Virus record (IMG/VR): IMGVR_UViG_3300032087_002848 | Span: 1-55,797 of that record | Direction: 5' to 3' (one strand) | DNA length: 55,797 nt | Source of the DNA: a virus | Shown here: positions 24,084-30,414 of the stretch, in pieces | Numbering within the stretch: the first letter of the stretch is position 1 | Layout: each line of letters starts with the position of its first letter | Made by a program: the position numbers and the translations under genes | The notes under the pieces: generated by a model | The model's database searches: none | The model's input: the letters and a program-made list of their open reading frames with translations, nothing else | What the model was told of the DNA's origin: nothing

Positions 24084-24758
24084 CTATTGAGCTGCGACGG
24101 CGGAAGCTTTCCGCTTGTTATTCCCATGCGCCGGGAAGCCGACAATAACCTTCCGGTTAGCCTTGGCGCATAAACCGCATTCTTTACAAGAGGTGTCTTT
24201 ATATGTGGCGGGGCATTGCGCTACGAGGCGGCCTTGCGGCGTGGTAGTTTTGCGCCCGTTAAAATCGGCGGGTAAGACGGCGGCAACGGGTCCAATATCC
24301 AACGCGGCTAATTCGTCGGCATGGGCTAGGGTATTAGCCGATAGGTTAACAGTAAAACCGCCCCGGTTAGCATCGGCGATAATTTCCGCGTTATGGCCAA
24401 CGTGTGGTTCATAGTGAGTAAAAGTAAACCCGGCCTTGCCAGAGTTAGAAGATACAAGCTCGCGCATATCGTCGGGGTTTATGTTAACGCCGTCGCCCGG
24501 TAGATCGCCCGCTTGATTATGCCGCCACAATTGGCCTTCCGGCAGCGCCGCAATTTGCGCCAAAAAAGCTTTAAAGCTTCCGCCGCGCTCGCCCCGGGTC
24601 ACCTCATCCCAACGCCCCTTTAAGGGGTAGCCGTCCGCATAGCATCCATTGGATTTGAAGGGGCAAGCGTCGGGGCACGTATCCGCCGACGTGGTGGATA
24701 CCGGAATAGGTCCGGTCTTTTTGTTTTTACTTTTTACAGTCAAGAAATAGTTGCTCAT
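24084..24758 (-). CDS. DUF7227-like cysteine-rich protein (224 aa)
   Basis: Contains the pattern LTVKSKNKKTGPIPVSTTSADTCP and CPDACPFKSNGCYADGYPL, then LPEGQLWRHNQAGDLPGDG, which I recognise as a phage and mobile-element family called DUF7227. There are four N-terminal and four C-terminal cysteines (CPATYKDTSCKECGLCAKAN), likely binding a metal or cluster. It starts after a CTATGGGAAGG leader. Function unknown; often found near DUF932 genes. Confidence 0.72.
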   Translation of the reverse strand: MSNYFLTVKSKNKKTGPIPVSTTSADTCPDACPFKSNGCYADGYPLKGRWDEVTRGERGGSFKAFLAQIAALPEGQLWRHNQAGDLPGDGVNINPDDMRELVSSNSGKAGFTFTHYEPHVGHNAEIIADANRGGFTVNLSANTLAHADELAALDIGPVAAVLPADFNGRKTTTPQGRLVAQCPATYKDTSCKECGLCAKANRKVIVGFPAHGNNKRKASAVAAQ

Positions 24759-24827
24759 TGGTTAAACCTTCCCATAGAAAATTTTAAAAGTTTTCTTTAC
24801 TCGCATACAATCCCATCCAATGCAAAC

Positions 24828-24857
24828 AAAAAAAAACCCCGCCGGGTTAGGGCGGGG
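24828..24857 (-). terminator. Rho-independent terminator after DUF932 gene
   Basis: On the minus strand a 7-bp GC stem (CCCCGCC / GGCGGGG) is followed by a run of nine T (aaaaaaaaa on the plus strand). It lies 29 bp after the DUF932 stop. Confidence 0.85.
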
Positions 24858-24885
24858 CAAGTTAGGGGAAGGTGTAGGGTTTATT

Positions 24886-26007
24886 TTATGCGGCGATGCG
24901 CTGCCAGTCGGCGCGGCGCAAGTTTAACAGCTCGCCGCCCCGGCGCTGCCACGTGTCCACATCGTCGGCGTCGGCCTTGTGAGCTACCGCCGTCATTGCA
25001 TTAATAAGGGTAGCTCGAGAAAGCGGTTTTTCGCGCTCATATCCCGACTGGCCGATGGTATCAAGTAAACCATTTAGAACATCTGACGTTTCTTTTTTGG
25101 TTAACTTCATAACCGCGCCCAAGTTATCAACGACGGCGGCCTTGTCGGCGGCGGGGTCCACTACGTCGGCGGCGGCGGCCCGCATACTTTCAAGCACGCC
25201 GTCGAAAGCTTCACGGCTAGAATAAACCCCGACAAGGTCACGGATTTTCAATTCAAGCGCCCGGTTATCCGCATCTTTAGCCTGATCCGATAACAAGCCC
25301 CAGTCGTCGCTATCGCGCCCGCTAGTGATATGACTTGAGCGGGTTTGATTTTGGGTTTGTAGGCCATTTGAACATGCTAGCGTCCAACTTACTTGGTAAA
25401 CCATGATAGAGCCCGCGCCGACTTCCGAATTTTGCAAGCCAATGCCATTAGCCATAATATCGCCAACGCTAGCGCCCTGCCCGGTTTGAACCAACGACTT
25501 TAAACGCAGATACAAGCGCTTATCCGTGACAGTGGCGTTAACAACCTGAAACTGAGCCGGGTTATCCATTAATTGGGGCAATGCGGAATTAAGCAAGTTA
25601 ACGTGATCAAACGTCTTAAACTTATCGGAAACAAACGCCCGCAATGTCCCCAAGCCGTCAAGGCTATCATACGTGCGAAGCATCCGGACGGATGTTTCTT
25701 TCCGCCAGATCGCATTAACCAAATCATCAAACTGCCGCGAGTAATTAGCTTGCAGGCGACGGGCCGTTCTAACATCAATCCCGGCGTGAGCGGCTATCTG
25801 ACCGAAGGCTACTTCGTTGATATCTAAAATCTCGGTAGGTTTGCCCGCGCAAGCCTCTAAAATAATGCGAGGTTTGCCTTCTTCGGTGGTGACTTTTTGC
25901 AAGTGGTTGCTTGGTGCAATGTAGTCAACCTTTCGGGCGGCATCATCGCGGACCTTCTCTAAGAGGCGGGTCAAGGTGTTTTTACTGTCTTCGATTGAAT
26001 GTACCAT
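24886..26007 (-). CDS. DUF932-family phage/plasmid protein (373 aa)
   Basis: The start at 26007 (MVHSIEDSKNTLTRLLEK) is chosen because the CTATGGGAAAA leader lies at the usual distance; a start 5 codons upstream is possible. The family signature is LRAFVSDKFKTFDHVNLLNSALPQL followed by VSWTLACSNGLQTQNQ, typical of DUF932 proteins of phages and plasmids. The function of the family is not established. It is flanked by terminators and its own promoter (26067-26095), like a moron cassette. Confidence 0.78.
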   Translation of the reverse strand: MVHSIEDSKNTLTRLLEKVRDDAARKVDYIAPSNHLQKVTTEEGKPRIILEACAGKPTEILDINEVAFGQIAAHAGIDVRTARRLQANYSRQFDDLVNAIWRKETSVRMLRTYDSLDGLGTLRAFVSDKFKTFDHVNLLNSALPQLMDNPAQFQVVNATVTDKRLYLRLKSLVQTGQGASVGDIMANGIGLQNSEVGAGSIMVYQVSWTLACSNGLQTQNQTRSSHITSGRDSDDWGLLSDQAKDADNRALELKIRDLVGVYSSREAFDGVLESMRAAAADVVDPAADKAAVVDNLGAVMKLTKKETSDVLNGLLDTIGQSGYEREKPLSRATLINAMTAVAHKADADDVDTWQRRGGELLNLRRADWQRIAA

Positions 26008-26066
26008 GATTAATTTTCCCATAGGTTTTAGGCTAGGTCAGCGCCTATTAAAAAAGACCTATGAGG

Positions 26067-26095
26067 TTTATCGTATATTTTAATATATACTGCAA
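26067..26095 (-). promoter_or_regulatory. Putative sigma70-type promoter for DUF932 gene
   Basis: On the minus strand TTGCAG and GATAAA are separated by 17 bp, and the spacer contains an AT-rich inverted repeat (GTATAT...ATATAC, 26073-26090) that could bind a regulator. It lies about 60 bp upstream of the DUF932 start. Confidence 0.5.
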
Positions 26096-26123
26096 GCGGA
26101 AATTTTAAAAATTTTAAGAGACC

Positions 26124-26150
26124 AAAAAAAAACCCCGCACTAGGCGGGGC
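26124..26150 (-). terminator. Rho-independent terminator of the TerS operon
   Basis: On the minus strand CCCCGC and GCGGGG pair (6 bp, 5-base loop), followed by a run of nine T. It lies 95 bp after the 92-aa gene stop, ending the TerS / VRR-NUC / 92-aa operon. Confidence 0.82.
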
Positions 26151-26245
26151 CTTAGTTAGTTATCGGCGGCGGCGTCGCCCTCGCCTAGCGTGTCTTTCCC
26201 AATCAGGTCCGTGAATAAGGCGGGCTATTAAAGATAACAAAAACA

Positions 26246-26524
26246 TTAAACAGCCCCTTCTAAATCCAAAGGAACAGCCTCGCATCCGCCCTTTGAGGTA
26301 TTAAAGTAGACGTGATTAGCTTTTAAATTTTTAATTTTTTCGTTTCTAAACTTAACCCAGTTCTTAATGGCTTGGGGCTTCCACAACCCAGACAACCAAA
26401 CAAACCTATATCTTTTCTCTAATTGTGCTTCGTATGCAACTGGGTTTGCAACTGGACTCAATAGCGGTTCATCAATTTCAACCTCGTAAACGACTTGAGT
26501 CTGCTTCGAGAAATTATAACCCAT
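26246..26524 (-). CDS. Unrecognised small protein (92 aa)
   Basis: The start at 26524 (MGYNFSKQTQVVYEVEID) has GGGAG 8-9 bp upstream; two upstream codons are less supported. The protein has conserved-looking aromatic motifs (YRFVWLSGLWKPQAIKNWVKFRNEK) but no catalytic signature. It shares a promoter-like motif with other operons (26561-26576). Function unknown. Confidence 0.66.
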   Translation of the reverse strand: MGYNFSKQTQVVYEVEIDEPLLSPVANPVAYEAQLEKRYRFVWLSGLWKPQAIKNWVKFRNEKIKNLKANHVYFNTSKGGCEAVPLDLEGAV

Positions 26525-26560
26525 AGATTTTACTCCCGTATTAAACAACGATGCTGGGAC

Positions 26561-26576
26561 ATTATGCGATTATGTG
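26561..26576 (-). promoter_or_regulatory. Promoter/operator-like motif CACATAATCGCATAAT
   Basis: The minus-strand motif CACATAATCGCATAAT, preceded by ATATGCCC, closely matches the sequence at 40313-40334 upstream of the SNF2 gene. It lies 37 bp upstream of the 92-aa gene start. It contains a CATAAT -10 box; the -35 match is weak. Confidence 0.45.
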
Positions 26577-26998
26577 GGGCATATCAAGTCAAAAATAACA
26601 TCCCATTGAAATGGTTGTTCACATCGAAAAACAGGCTCGACTGCTTCCAGCCCATCCATTTTTAAATCAACGGCAGCGTTTGCAGGATACAAGAAGCACT
26701 CCGCAGGCTCTGTCGGCTTGGTTTGTTTTTTAATCAGTATCCAACAACTGGCGTGACCATGCCTTGAGAGCCACGCTACTTGAGAAGGCTGCAAAGTCAC
26801 TGCGTTGCCCGTCAGGTATTTCAATTCGACAAAATGAAAGTTTCCGTCTTCATCGCAGATCATTAGATCGGGAATACCTGCACCCACCCAGTTCTCAATC
26901 CGCGTCAGCAATAATTTCCTCTTGGTCCGCTGCGCTGCTTCCTTCACCTGTTTGTAAAAGCCTGCTTCGCGCCTTGTTGCGATTGGAGGTGTTTTCAT
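26570..26998 (-). CDS. VRR-NUC PD-(D/E)XK nuclease (142 aa)
   Basis: The nuclease core has VGAGIPDLMICDEDGNFHFVELKYL (Asp44, Glu58, Lys60), typical of the VRR-NUC family. The start at 26998 (MKTPPIATRREAG) is preferred over an earlier ATG that overlaps TerS by 143 bp; the overlap remains 104 bp. VRR-NUC proteins are structure-selective nucleases in phage and repair contexts. The role here could be recombination, repair or packaging. Confidence 0.78.
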   Translation of the reverse strand: MKTPPIATRREAGFYKQVKEAAQRTKRKLLLTRIENWVGAGIPDLMICDEDGNFHFVELKYLTGNAVTLQPSQVAWLSRHGHASCWILIKKQTKPTEPAECFLYPANAAVDLKMDGLEAVEPVFRCEQPFQWDVIFDLICPT

Positions 26999-27518
26999 CT
27001 TTTTCTTCGGGGGTGATGTCGATTGTAATCGGGGCATAGCTGTTCTTTATCTCTTCTAGAGCTTTCAAAACGTCTTCTTTCGACATGCTATCGATAGAGC
27101 CGTGTCGGATTTCTGATTTGCTGACATAGATGTCGCCTTGAGCTTGGCCTCGCCTATACTCTGCCTGAACAGCGGCAGAATACGCCCCGTTCTCCAAAGC
27201 TATATCACGGATCAATTGCAGATCGCGCATGTGGCGTTGGTAAGTAACCCCGTACTTCTCATCGAGCTCCCGCCTGTAGGCTTGGATAGCGGCCACGACG
27301 TGAGGGGACATATGAGGATTGGTTAGCTCATACGCCCTAGAGTGCGCCGACCCCGCGGCATAGCCCGCGTTGATCGCGGCTTCTCTCAGGGTTATCTGCC
27401 CGTCTTTAGAGACAAGCTCTTTTACAAAAAGCTCCTGTTTCCGGGTCAGAGGTTGGGTTGCGGTTATCTTCTTTCTCCCGCGCGTTTCGCTCTTCGGGAG
27501 TGCTTTTGCCCGTGGCAT
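26895..27518 (-). CDS. Terminase small subunit (207 aa)
   Basis: Residues about 22-70 (PLTRKQELFVKELVSKDGQ, then TLREAAINAGYAAGSAHSRAYELTNP) are the helix-turn-helix of the Terminase_2 small-subunit family, followed by a helical oligomerisation region. It recognises phage DNA for packaging. It is unusually separated from the large subunit by 4 kb of accessory genes. The start is supported by GGAGCAAATGT. Confidence 0.85.
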   Translation of the reverse strand: MPRAKALPKSETRGRKKITATQPLTRKQELFVKELVSKDGQITLREAAINAGYAAGSAHSRAYELTNPHMSPHVVAAIQAYRRELDEKYGVTYQRHMRDLQLIRDIALENGAYSAAVQAEYRRGQAQGDIYVSKSEIRHGSIDSMSKEDVLKALEEIKNSYAPITIDITPEEKDENTSNRNKARSRLLQTGEGSSAADQEEIIADAD

Positions 27519-27737
27519 ACATTTGCTCCGTTAAAAAGGTCTACTTAGACCCTCTAAATAACACGGTTTCTACCTATATAGGAAGAAAATTAGTTTTCAG
27601 AAAAAATATTTTTTAGCCTTAGTAAGGCCGATTTTGATTTTTGTATTAAAGGTTACACCTGTAAAAACAAATAAGTTACCTCTTATGTAACCATTAAAAA
27701 TCTCTGTATCCCTTGTATATCAACGGTTACAGAGAGT

Positions 27738-27764
27738 GGTTACGTTAGTTACATCAGTTACGCC
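27738..27764 (+). repeat. Three direct 9-bp iterons (RGTTACnnn)
   Basis: Three consecutive 9-bp repeats GGTTACGTT, AGTTACATC, AGTTACGCC form the densest part of a wider GTTAC cluster. The regular 9-bp spacing resembles an origin iteron array. Confidence 0.65.
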
Positions 27765-27840
27765 TATATTTTACCTAAAAATATTTTTTTTAATTTTCTC
27801 CCTATATAGTAAATTTGTTACTTTAAAGACTGTTTAGGCG

Positions 27841-27858
27841 AACCGTGAGCCGCGGTTT
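27841..27858. repeat. GC-rich element copy near the iteron region
   Basis: The sequence aaccgtgagccgcggttt has inverted ends (AACCG/CGGTT) with a central GAGC. It marks the end of the AT-rich iteron region. Confidence 0.6.
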
Positions 27859-27861
27859 ATG

Positions 27862-28554
27862 TTATTTGTTTAATATTTTCTGATACGTTTCCAACATCTC
27901 AACGGCCTCGGACCATTCATACACGTTGTGCTCGCAGTATGGATCGTCCTCATCCTTGATTGATGATGGAGGGTAAACAAACACGTCACCGTATGTCCGT
28001 ATAAACTGCGTATCGAGGTCTGCGCCAATTTTCTTGGCTAGTCGATAGGCTTTGGACCTAGCGGCGGCGTTTGGGTCTTTTGGTTTTGAGACATCGAGCT
28101 CTGGTCTGGTTACGTTGTCGGAGACAAGTTCCCAAACATCTGATACCCGCGCCCGGCGTTTCACCCGTTTGTCCCTGATCGAGACGATGTCTCGAATGCG
28201 ACCACAAGTGTAACGTCGTCCACTAACTAGCTGCCAGTGGTTTCCCGCTGCAACTAGGAAGACCCGACCTTCGGTTCGATCTTCTTTCGTTGCTTTGAGC
28301 CAAGCGGCTAAAGTCGATTTGTATCGAAAACCCGGTTTGTGGAAATATTTGCTTTGGATGTTACAAGCTTTGAGGGCTCGAACCACCTGTCCCGAATACG
28401 TTCCCTTAACCCGGGTCACTCGACCGTTGCTTTGCAGCCGGATCAGCCGTGCGGCTTCCCCGGTTGTTAGGCTGGTTAAAGCCGAAATCACGGATGGCCC
28501 GCAATATCGGTTTTTGTCTTTCCCATCTTTGATGGGCCGTAATTTTAATTTCAT
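27862..28554 (-). CDS. Papain-like cysteine protease-like protein (230 aa)
   Basis: The start at 28554 (MKLKLRPIKDGKDKNRYCGP) has GGAAGG upstream. The N-terminal motif NRYCGPSVISALTSLTTGEAARLI resembles the Cys-containing helix of C39/papain-fold enzymes (Cys18), and AAGNHWQLVSG carries a plausible catalytic His (His106). The C-terminal region is basic then acidic. It may be a processing peptidase or deubiquitinase-like protein. Function unknown; the fold assignment is by motif only. Confidence 0.6.
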   Translation of the reverse strand: MKLKLRPIKDGKDKNRYCGPSVISALTSLTTGEAARLIRLQSNGRVTRVKGTYSGQVVRALKACNIQSKYFHKPGFRYKSTLAAWLKATKEDRTEGRVFLVAAGNHWQLVSGRRYTCGRIRDIVSIRDKRVKRRARVSDVWELVSDNVTRPELDVSKPKDPNAAARSKAYRLAKKIGADLDTQFIRTYGDVFVYPPSSIKDEDDPYCEHNVYEWSEAVEMLETYQKILNK

Positions 28555-28574
28555 AGTAATACCTTCCCGTTGAA

Positions 28575-28589
28575 GGCTCACGGCTCACC
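28575..28589. repeat. GC-rich element copy
   Basis: The sequence ggctcacggctcacc contains two tandem CACGGCT-type units matching the scattered element. Confidence 0.6.
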
Positions 28590-28629
28590 TAAACAGTCGT
28601 TCGATTCACAATGTCCAATAGCGTTCTAT

Positions 28630-28649
28630 GTTCGAGGTCTCCCTCGAAC
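28630..28649. other. Perfect 8-bp hairpin
   Basis: GTTCGAGG and CCTCGAAC pair over a 4-base loop. There is no downstream T-run in either direction, so it is not a clear terminator. It could be a protein-binding or RNA structure element. Confidence 0.5.
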
Positions 28650-28694
28650 ACGAAAAAAGTCTACCAGATATGGGATAAATCGTATATAGCTAAA

Positions 28695-28703
28695 TGTGGA
28701 TAA
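28695..28703 (-). promoter_or_regulatory. Perfect DnaA box TTATCCACA
   Basis: The minus strand reads TTATCCACA, the exact strong DnaA-box consensus. It lies 75 bp downstream of the stop of the DnaA domain IV gene. It is the only perfect copy noticed. Confidence 0.75.
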
Positions 28704-28777
28704 GTCTCATAAGTCATTGATAAATAAGGAAGTTTTATTTTTATCGAGTTTTGAGGGGTGCGACAAGTTGACGCACT

Positions 28778-29086
28778 TTAGCTCCGGCCCGTGGTCCGCG
28801 CAGTCAGATCGATGACCCGTTGGAAGGAGTCGATGTCTTTTATCTTTTTGAGGGATCGAAGGACGGTGGTGTGGTTGCATCCGACGAATCGTGCGATTTG
28901 GGCTGCGGAGTAACCCATGTGTTTATGCATGACGCCCATGACGACCCACCGGGCGTGGACGGCTTCGCGTCGTTCCCGGCGGTTTTTGCGTTGGACGATA
29001 TCTTCGAGGGGCACGTCATAATATTTGGACACGAAATTAAATATGATTTCGCGCCGTTCGGCGGGGAATAGGTAGGTATCTTCCAT
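28778..29086 (-). CDS. DnaA domain IV-like DNA-binding protein (102 aa)
   Basis: The start at 29086 (MEDTYLFPAERREI) overlaps the upstream stop as TGATG. The segment REAVHARWVVMGVMHKHMGYSAAQIARFVGCNHTTVLRSLKKI carries the DnaA domain IV helix-turn-helix signature (HTTV at residues 72-75). The AAA+ ATPase domains of DnaA are absent. It could bind the adjacent DnaA box or compete with host DnaA. The function is inferred. Confidence 0.8.
   Translation of the reverse strand: MEDTYLFPAERREIIFNFVSKYYDVPLEDIVQRKNRRERREAVHARWVVMGVMHKHMGYSAAQIARFVGCNHTTVLRSLKKIKDIDSFQRVIDLTARTTGRS
28786..28801. repeat. GC-rich element copy in DnaA-like gene
   Basis: The sequence ggcccgtggtccgcgc lies in the last codons of the DnaA domain IV-like gene. 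Confidence 0.5.
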
Positions 29087-29265
29087 CAGAACGGCACGAC
29101 CAGTTCGTGATCTAGTTTTGGATCGAGGGCCGTGAGCCGCGACCTGAGTACCGCGGCCCGTGCTGCGTCGCCATTCCAATCGGCATCGCTAGCTTCGATC
29201 TCCAGTTGTCGGCGGAGCTTGGCCTGAGTAGGCCAAGTGTCCGTGTTGCGTGGGTCAATCTGCAT
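29086..29265 (-). CDS. Small helical protein (59 aa)
   Basis: The ATG at 29265 overlaps the upstream gene stop by 11 bp, and its own stop (TGA at 29086-29088) overlaps the DnaA-like ATG, so the three are translationally coupled. The product is helical and acidic (KLRRQLEIEASDADWNGDAA, then SRLTALDPKLDHELVVPF). It is not recognised; the coupling argues that it is real. Confidence 0.68.
   Translation of the reverse strand: MQIDPRNTDTWPTQAKLRRQLEIEASDADWNGDAARAAVLRSRLTALDPKLDHELVVPF
29128..29163. repeat. GC-rich element copies inside coding DNA
   Basis: Two element copies (ggccgtgagccgcgacc at 29128-29144 and accgcggcccgtgc at 29150-29163) lie within the 59-aa gene upstream of the DnaA-like gene. 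Confidence 0.6.
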
Positions 29266-29494
29266 GTTTTTTGCTTTTGGTCCTTCGCCATTTCCAAACG
29301 AGTTCCCAAGTATGGGGCTGGTTTGCTTTTTTTCGGTGGAAGAGCCAGATGTTTTCTTTTCTGGCTTCGTCTATGTATCTCTGGATGATTTTGCGAGAGT
29401 TAGCTAATCGTAAGAAGTCGCTATCATCTTTGACGCCTTGGGCTATCCAGTGATAGCCGTTTCGTGGCGATTTAAGGGCAACTACTTTCCACAT
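29255..29494 (-). CDS. Basic tryptophan-rich small protein (79 aa)
   Basis: Starts MWKVVALKSPRNGYHWIAQG. The sequence is rich in Trp, Lys and Arg, with a helical middle (RKIIQRYIDEARKENIWLFHRKKANQ). It overlaps the next gene by 11 bp. It has no membrane segment. Function unknown. Confidence 0.66.
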   Translation of the reverse strand: MWKVVALKSPRNGYHWIAQGVKDDSDFLRLANSRKIIQRYIDEARKENIWLFHRKKANQPHTWELVWKWRRTKSKKHAD

Positions 29495-29661
29495 GTCTTT
29501 TCCTCATCTTCGGCAGCGCGGCAGGCGGCGTATACCATTGGGATGAGGCCGTTGGCTACTTTCCAATGGACGGACAGTTTTAGTCCGTCGCCTACTTTGA
29601 GGATGACGTTACCGCCGACATCGTTGTCGGCAAAAATAGATACATTGCCTAGATCGTTCAT
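29482..29661 (-). CDS. Unrecognised small protein (59 aa)
   Basis: The start at 29661 (MNDLGNVSIFADNDVGGN) has GGGGGG 8 bp upstream; a TTG start 8 codons earlier is weaker. It appears beta-rich, then helical, and ends AEDEEKTCGK. It overlaps the 79-aa gene by 13 bp. Function unknown. Confidence 0.6.
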   Translation of the reverse strand: MNDLGNVSIFADNDVGGNVILKVGDGLKLSVHWKVANGLIPMVYAACRAAEDEEKTCGK

Positions 29662-29665
29662 CAAC

Positions 29666-29875
29666 TTAACCCCCCAGTCGTGCAAATACGCGACGCAGTG
29701 CGTATGACCGCACTAGCGACAATACAAAGTATGAAAGAGTTATCCATGTCGCCGCCAACGGCGTCGGTTCGAGGCCGAAGAACGGCAGACATAGATAGGT
29801 GAAAAGCCATGATACCAGAAGGCCGATTACGGCGTTAGTCTTGGCCTCAATAAAACTCATTTTTTTGCTTTGCAT
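29666..29875 (-). CDS. DUF7220-like small membrane protein (69 aa)
   Basis: Two hydrophobic segments (about residues 13-33, AVIGLLVSWLFTYLCLPFFGL, and 41-60, ATWITLSYFVLSLVRSYALR) follow a short basic N-terminus (MQSKKMSFIEAKTN). The pattern matches small membrane proteins called DUF7220 by memory. Function unknown; it overlaps the next gene by one base. Confidence 0.68.
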   Translation of the reverse strand: MQSKKMSFIEAKTNAVIGLLVSWLFTYLCLPFFGLEPTPLAATWITLSYFVLSLVRSYALRRVFARLGG

Positions 29876-30138
29876 TAGTGCAACGGCCCCTCTTCGGAAT
29901 CCATCAAGTCTACTAAGATGGTGGCTTTTTTTATAGCGTGAGCTAGTTCTGCTAACATCATGGTATTGTCTGGGTTTCTGACGATCAGGCGGGTAAGCAC
30001 CGCGGTGATTGCACCGCTGAGTGTTGCATGTTCGTCAAAGCCTTCCTCCTCCAGTTCATTAAGCAAGTCGTTTACCTTTGCTCCCGTTTCGGCAAAGTCG
30101 AGATCCGGGTTCCTCACCCCCTTTGCACTCTCAACCAT
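29875..30138 (-). CDS. Unrecognised helical protein (87 aa)
   Basis: An acidic helical protein (FAETGAKVNDLLNELEEEG, then TLSGAITAVLTRLIVRN) with no recognised domain. It overlaps a 59-aa gene at its 5' end by 25 bp and the DUF7220-like gene by one base. Function unknown. Confidence 0.64.
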   Translation of the reverse strand: MVESAKGVRNPDLDFAETGAKVNDLLNELEEEGFDEHATLSGAITAVLTRLIVRNPDNTMMLAELAHAIKKATILVDLMDSEEGPLH

Positions 30139-30293
30139 GCGGCTTGGATTTCAACGGCCCGGTCTATGGCATCGTGACCATACTTACCATCAGTAATGAT
30201 CCGTGATGCGTGGTCATTGATTACTTTATCGACCAGAGCGGTTGCGGTTTGCCAATCGAGGTCCTTGGCCTTTTCATCAACTCTATCAGTCAT
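30114..30293 (-). CDS. Unrecognised small helical protein (59 aa)
   Basis: ATG at 30293, stop TGA at 30114. The product MTDRVDEKAKDLDWQTATAL is helical and ends AIDRAVEIQAAWLRVQRG. It overlaps the next start by 25 bp and the previous stop by 8 bp. Compact packing on both sides supports it as a real gene. Function unknown. Confidence 0.6.
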   Translation of the reverse strand: MTDRVDEKAKDLDWQTATALVDKVINDHASRIITDGKYGHDAIDRAVEIQAAWLRVQRG

Positions 30294-30414
30294 CTTTTGC
30301 CTCCTCTTTAGGTTCTGGCCCTAGGATTATAACGTGTTCATCAAGCCAAGGTTTAGCTTTTTCTCCGAACTTTTTTTCGAGAGCTTCGCGCAGTTTTTCT
30401 TCAAGTGTCGTCAT
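30286..30414 (-). CDS. Charged microprotein (42 aa)
   Basis: The start at 30414 (MTTLEEKLREALEKKFGEKA) is the best supported. The 42 residues are helical and charged and end LGPEPKEEAKDD. It overlaps the end of the 95-aa gene by 14 bp. Function unknown. Confidence 0.58.
   Translation of the reverse strand: MTTLEEKLREALEKKFGEKAKPWLDEHVIILGPEPKEEAKDD

Larger units (their letters stand above)
27519..27861. other. AT-rich non-coding region with GTTAC iterons (possible origin)
   Basis: A 343-bp gap with no gene. It is AT-rich and holds eight copies of a GTTAC motif (27651-27656, 27674-27679, 27687-27692 reverse, 27725-27730, 27738-27743, 27747-27752, 27756-27761, 27816-27821). Three of them lie 9 bp apart. 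A GC-rich element copy is at the end (27841-27858). It lies between the TerS operon and small genes that include a DnaA domain IV protein. A replication origin or regulatory iteron array is possible. Confidence 0.6.
28555..28777. other. Short non-coding gap with DnaA box and hairpin
   Basis: A 223-bp gap with a GC-rich element copy (28575-28589), a hairpin (28630-28649) and a perfect DnaA box (28695-28703). No gene was found here. It separates the DnaA domain IV gene from the papain-like gene. Confidence 0.6.

Noticed and set aside
28630-28649. Hairpin as a terminator
   Set aside because: No T-run follows on either strand, so listed only as a hairpin.
29087-29179. Longer N-terminus for the DnaA-like protein
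   Set aside because: The upstream 31 codons overlap the coupled 59-aa gene and consist partly of GC-rich element sequence; the TGATG start at 29086 is better.
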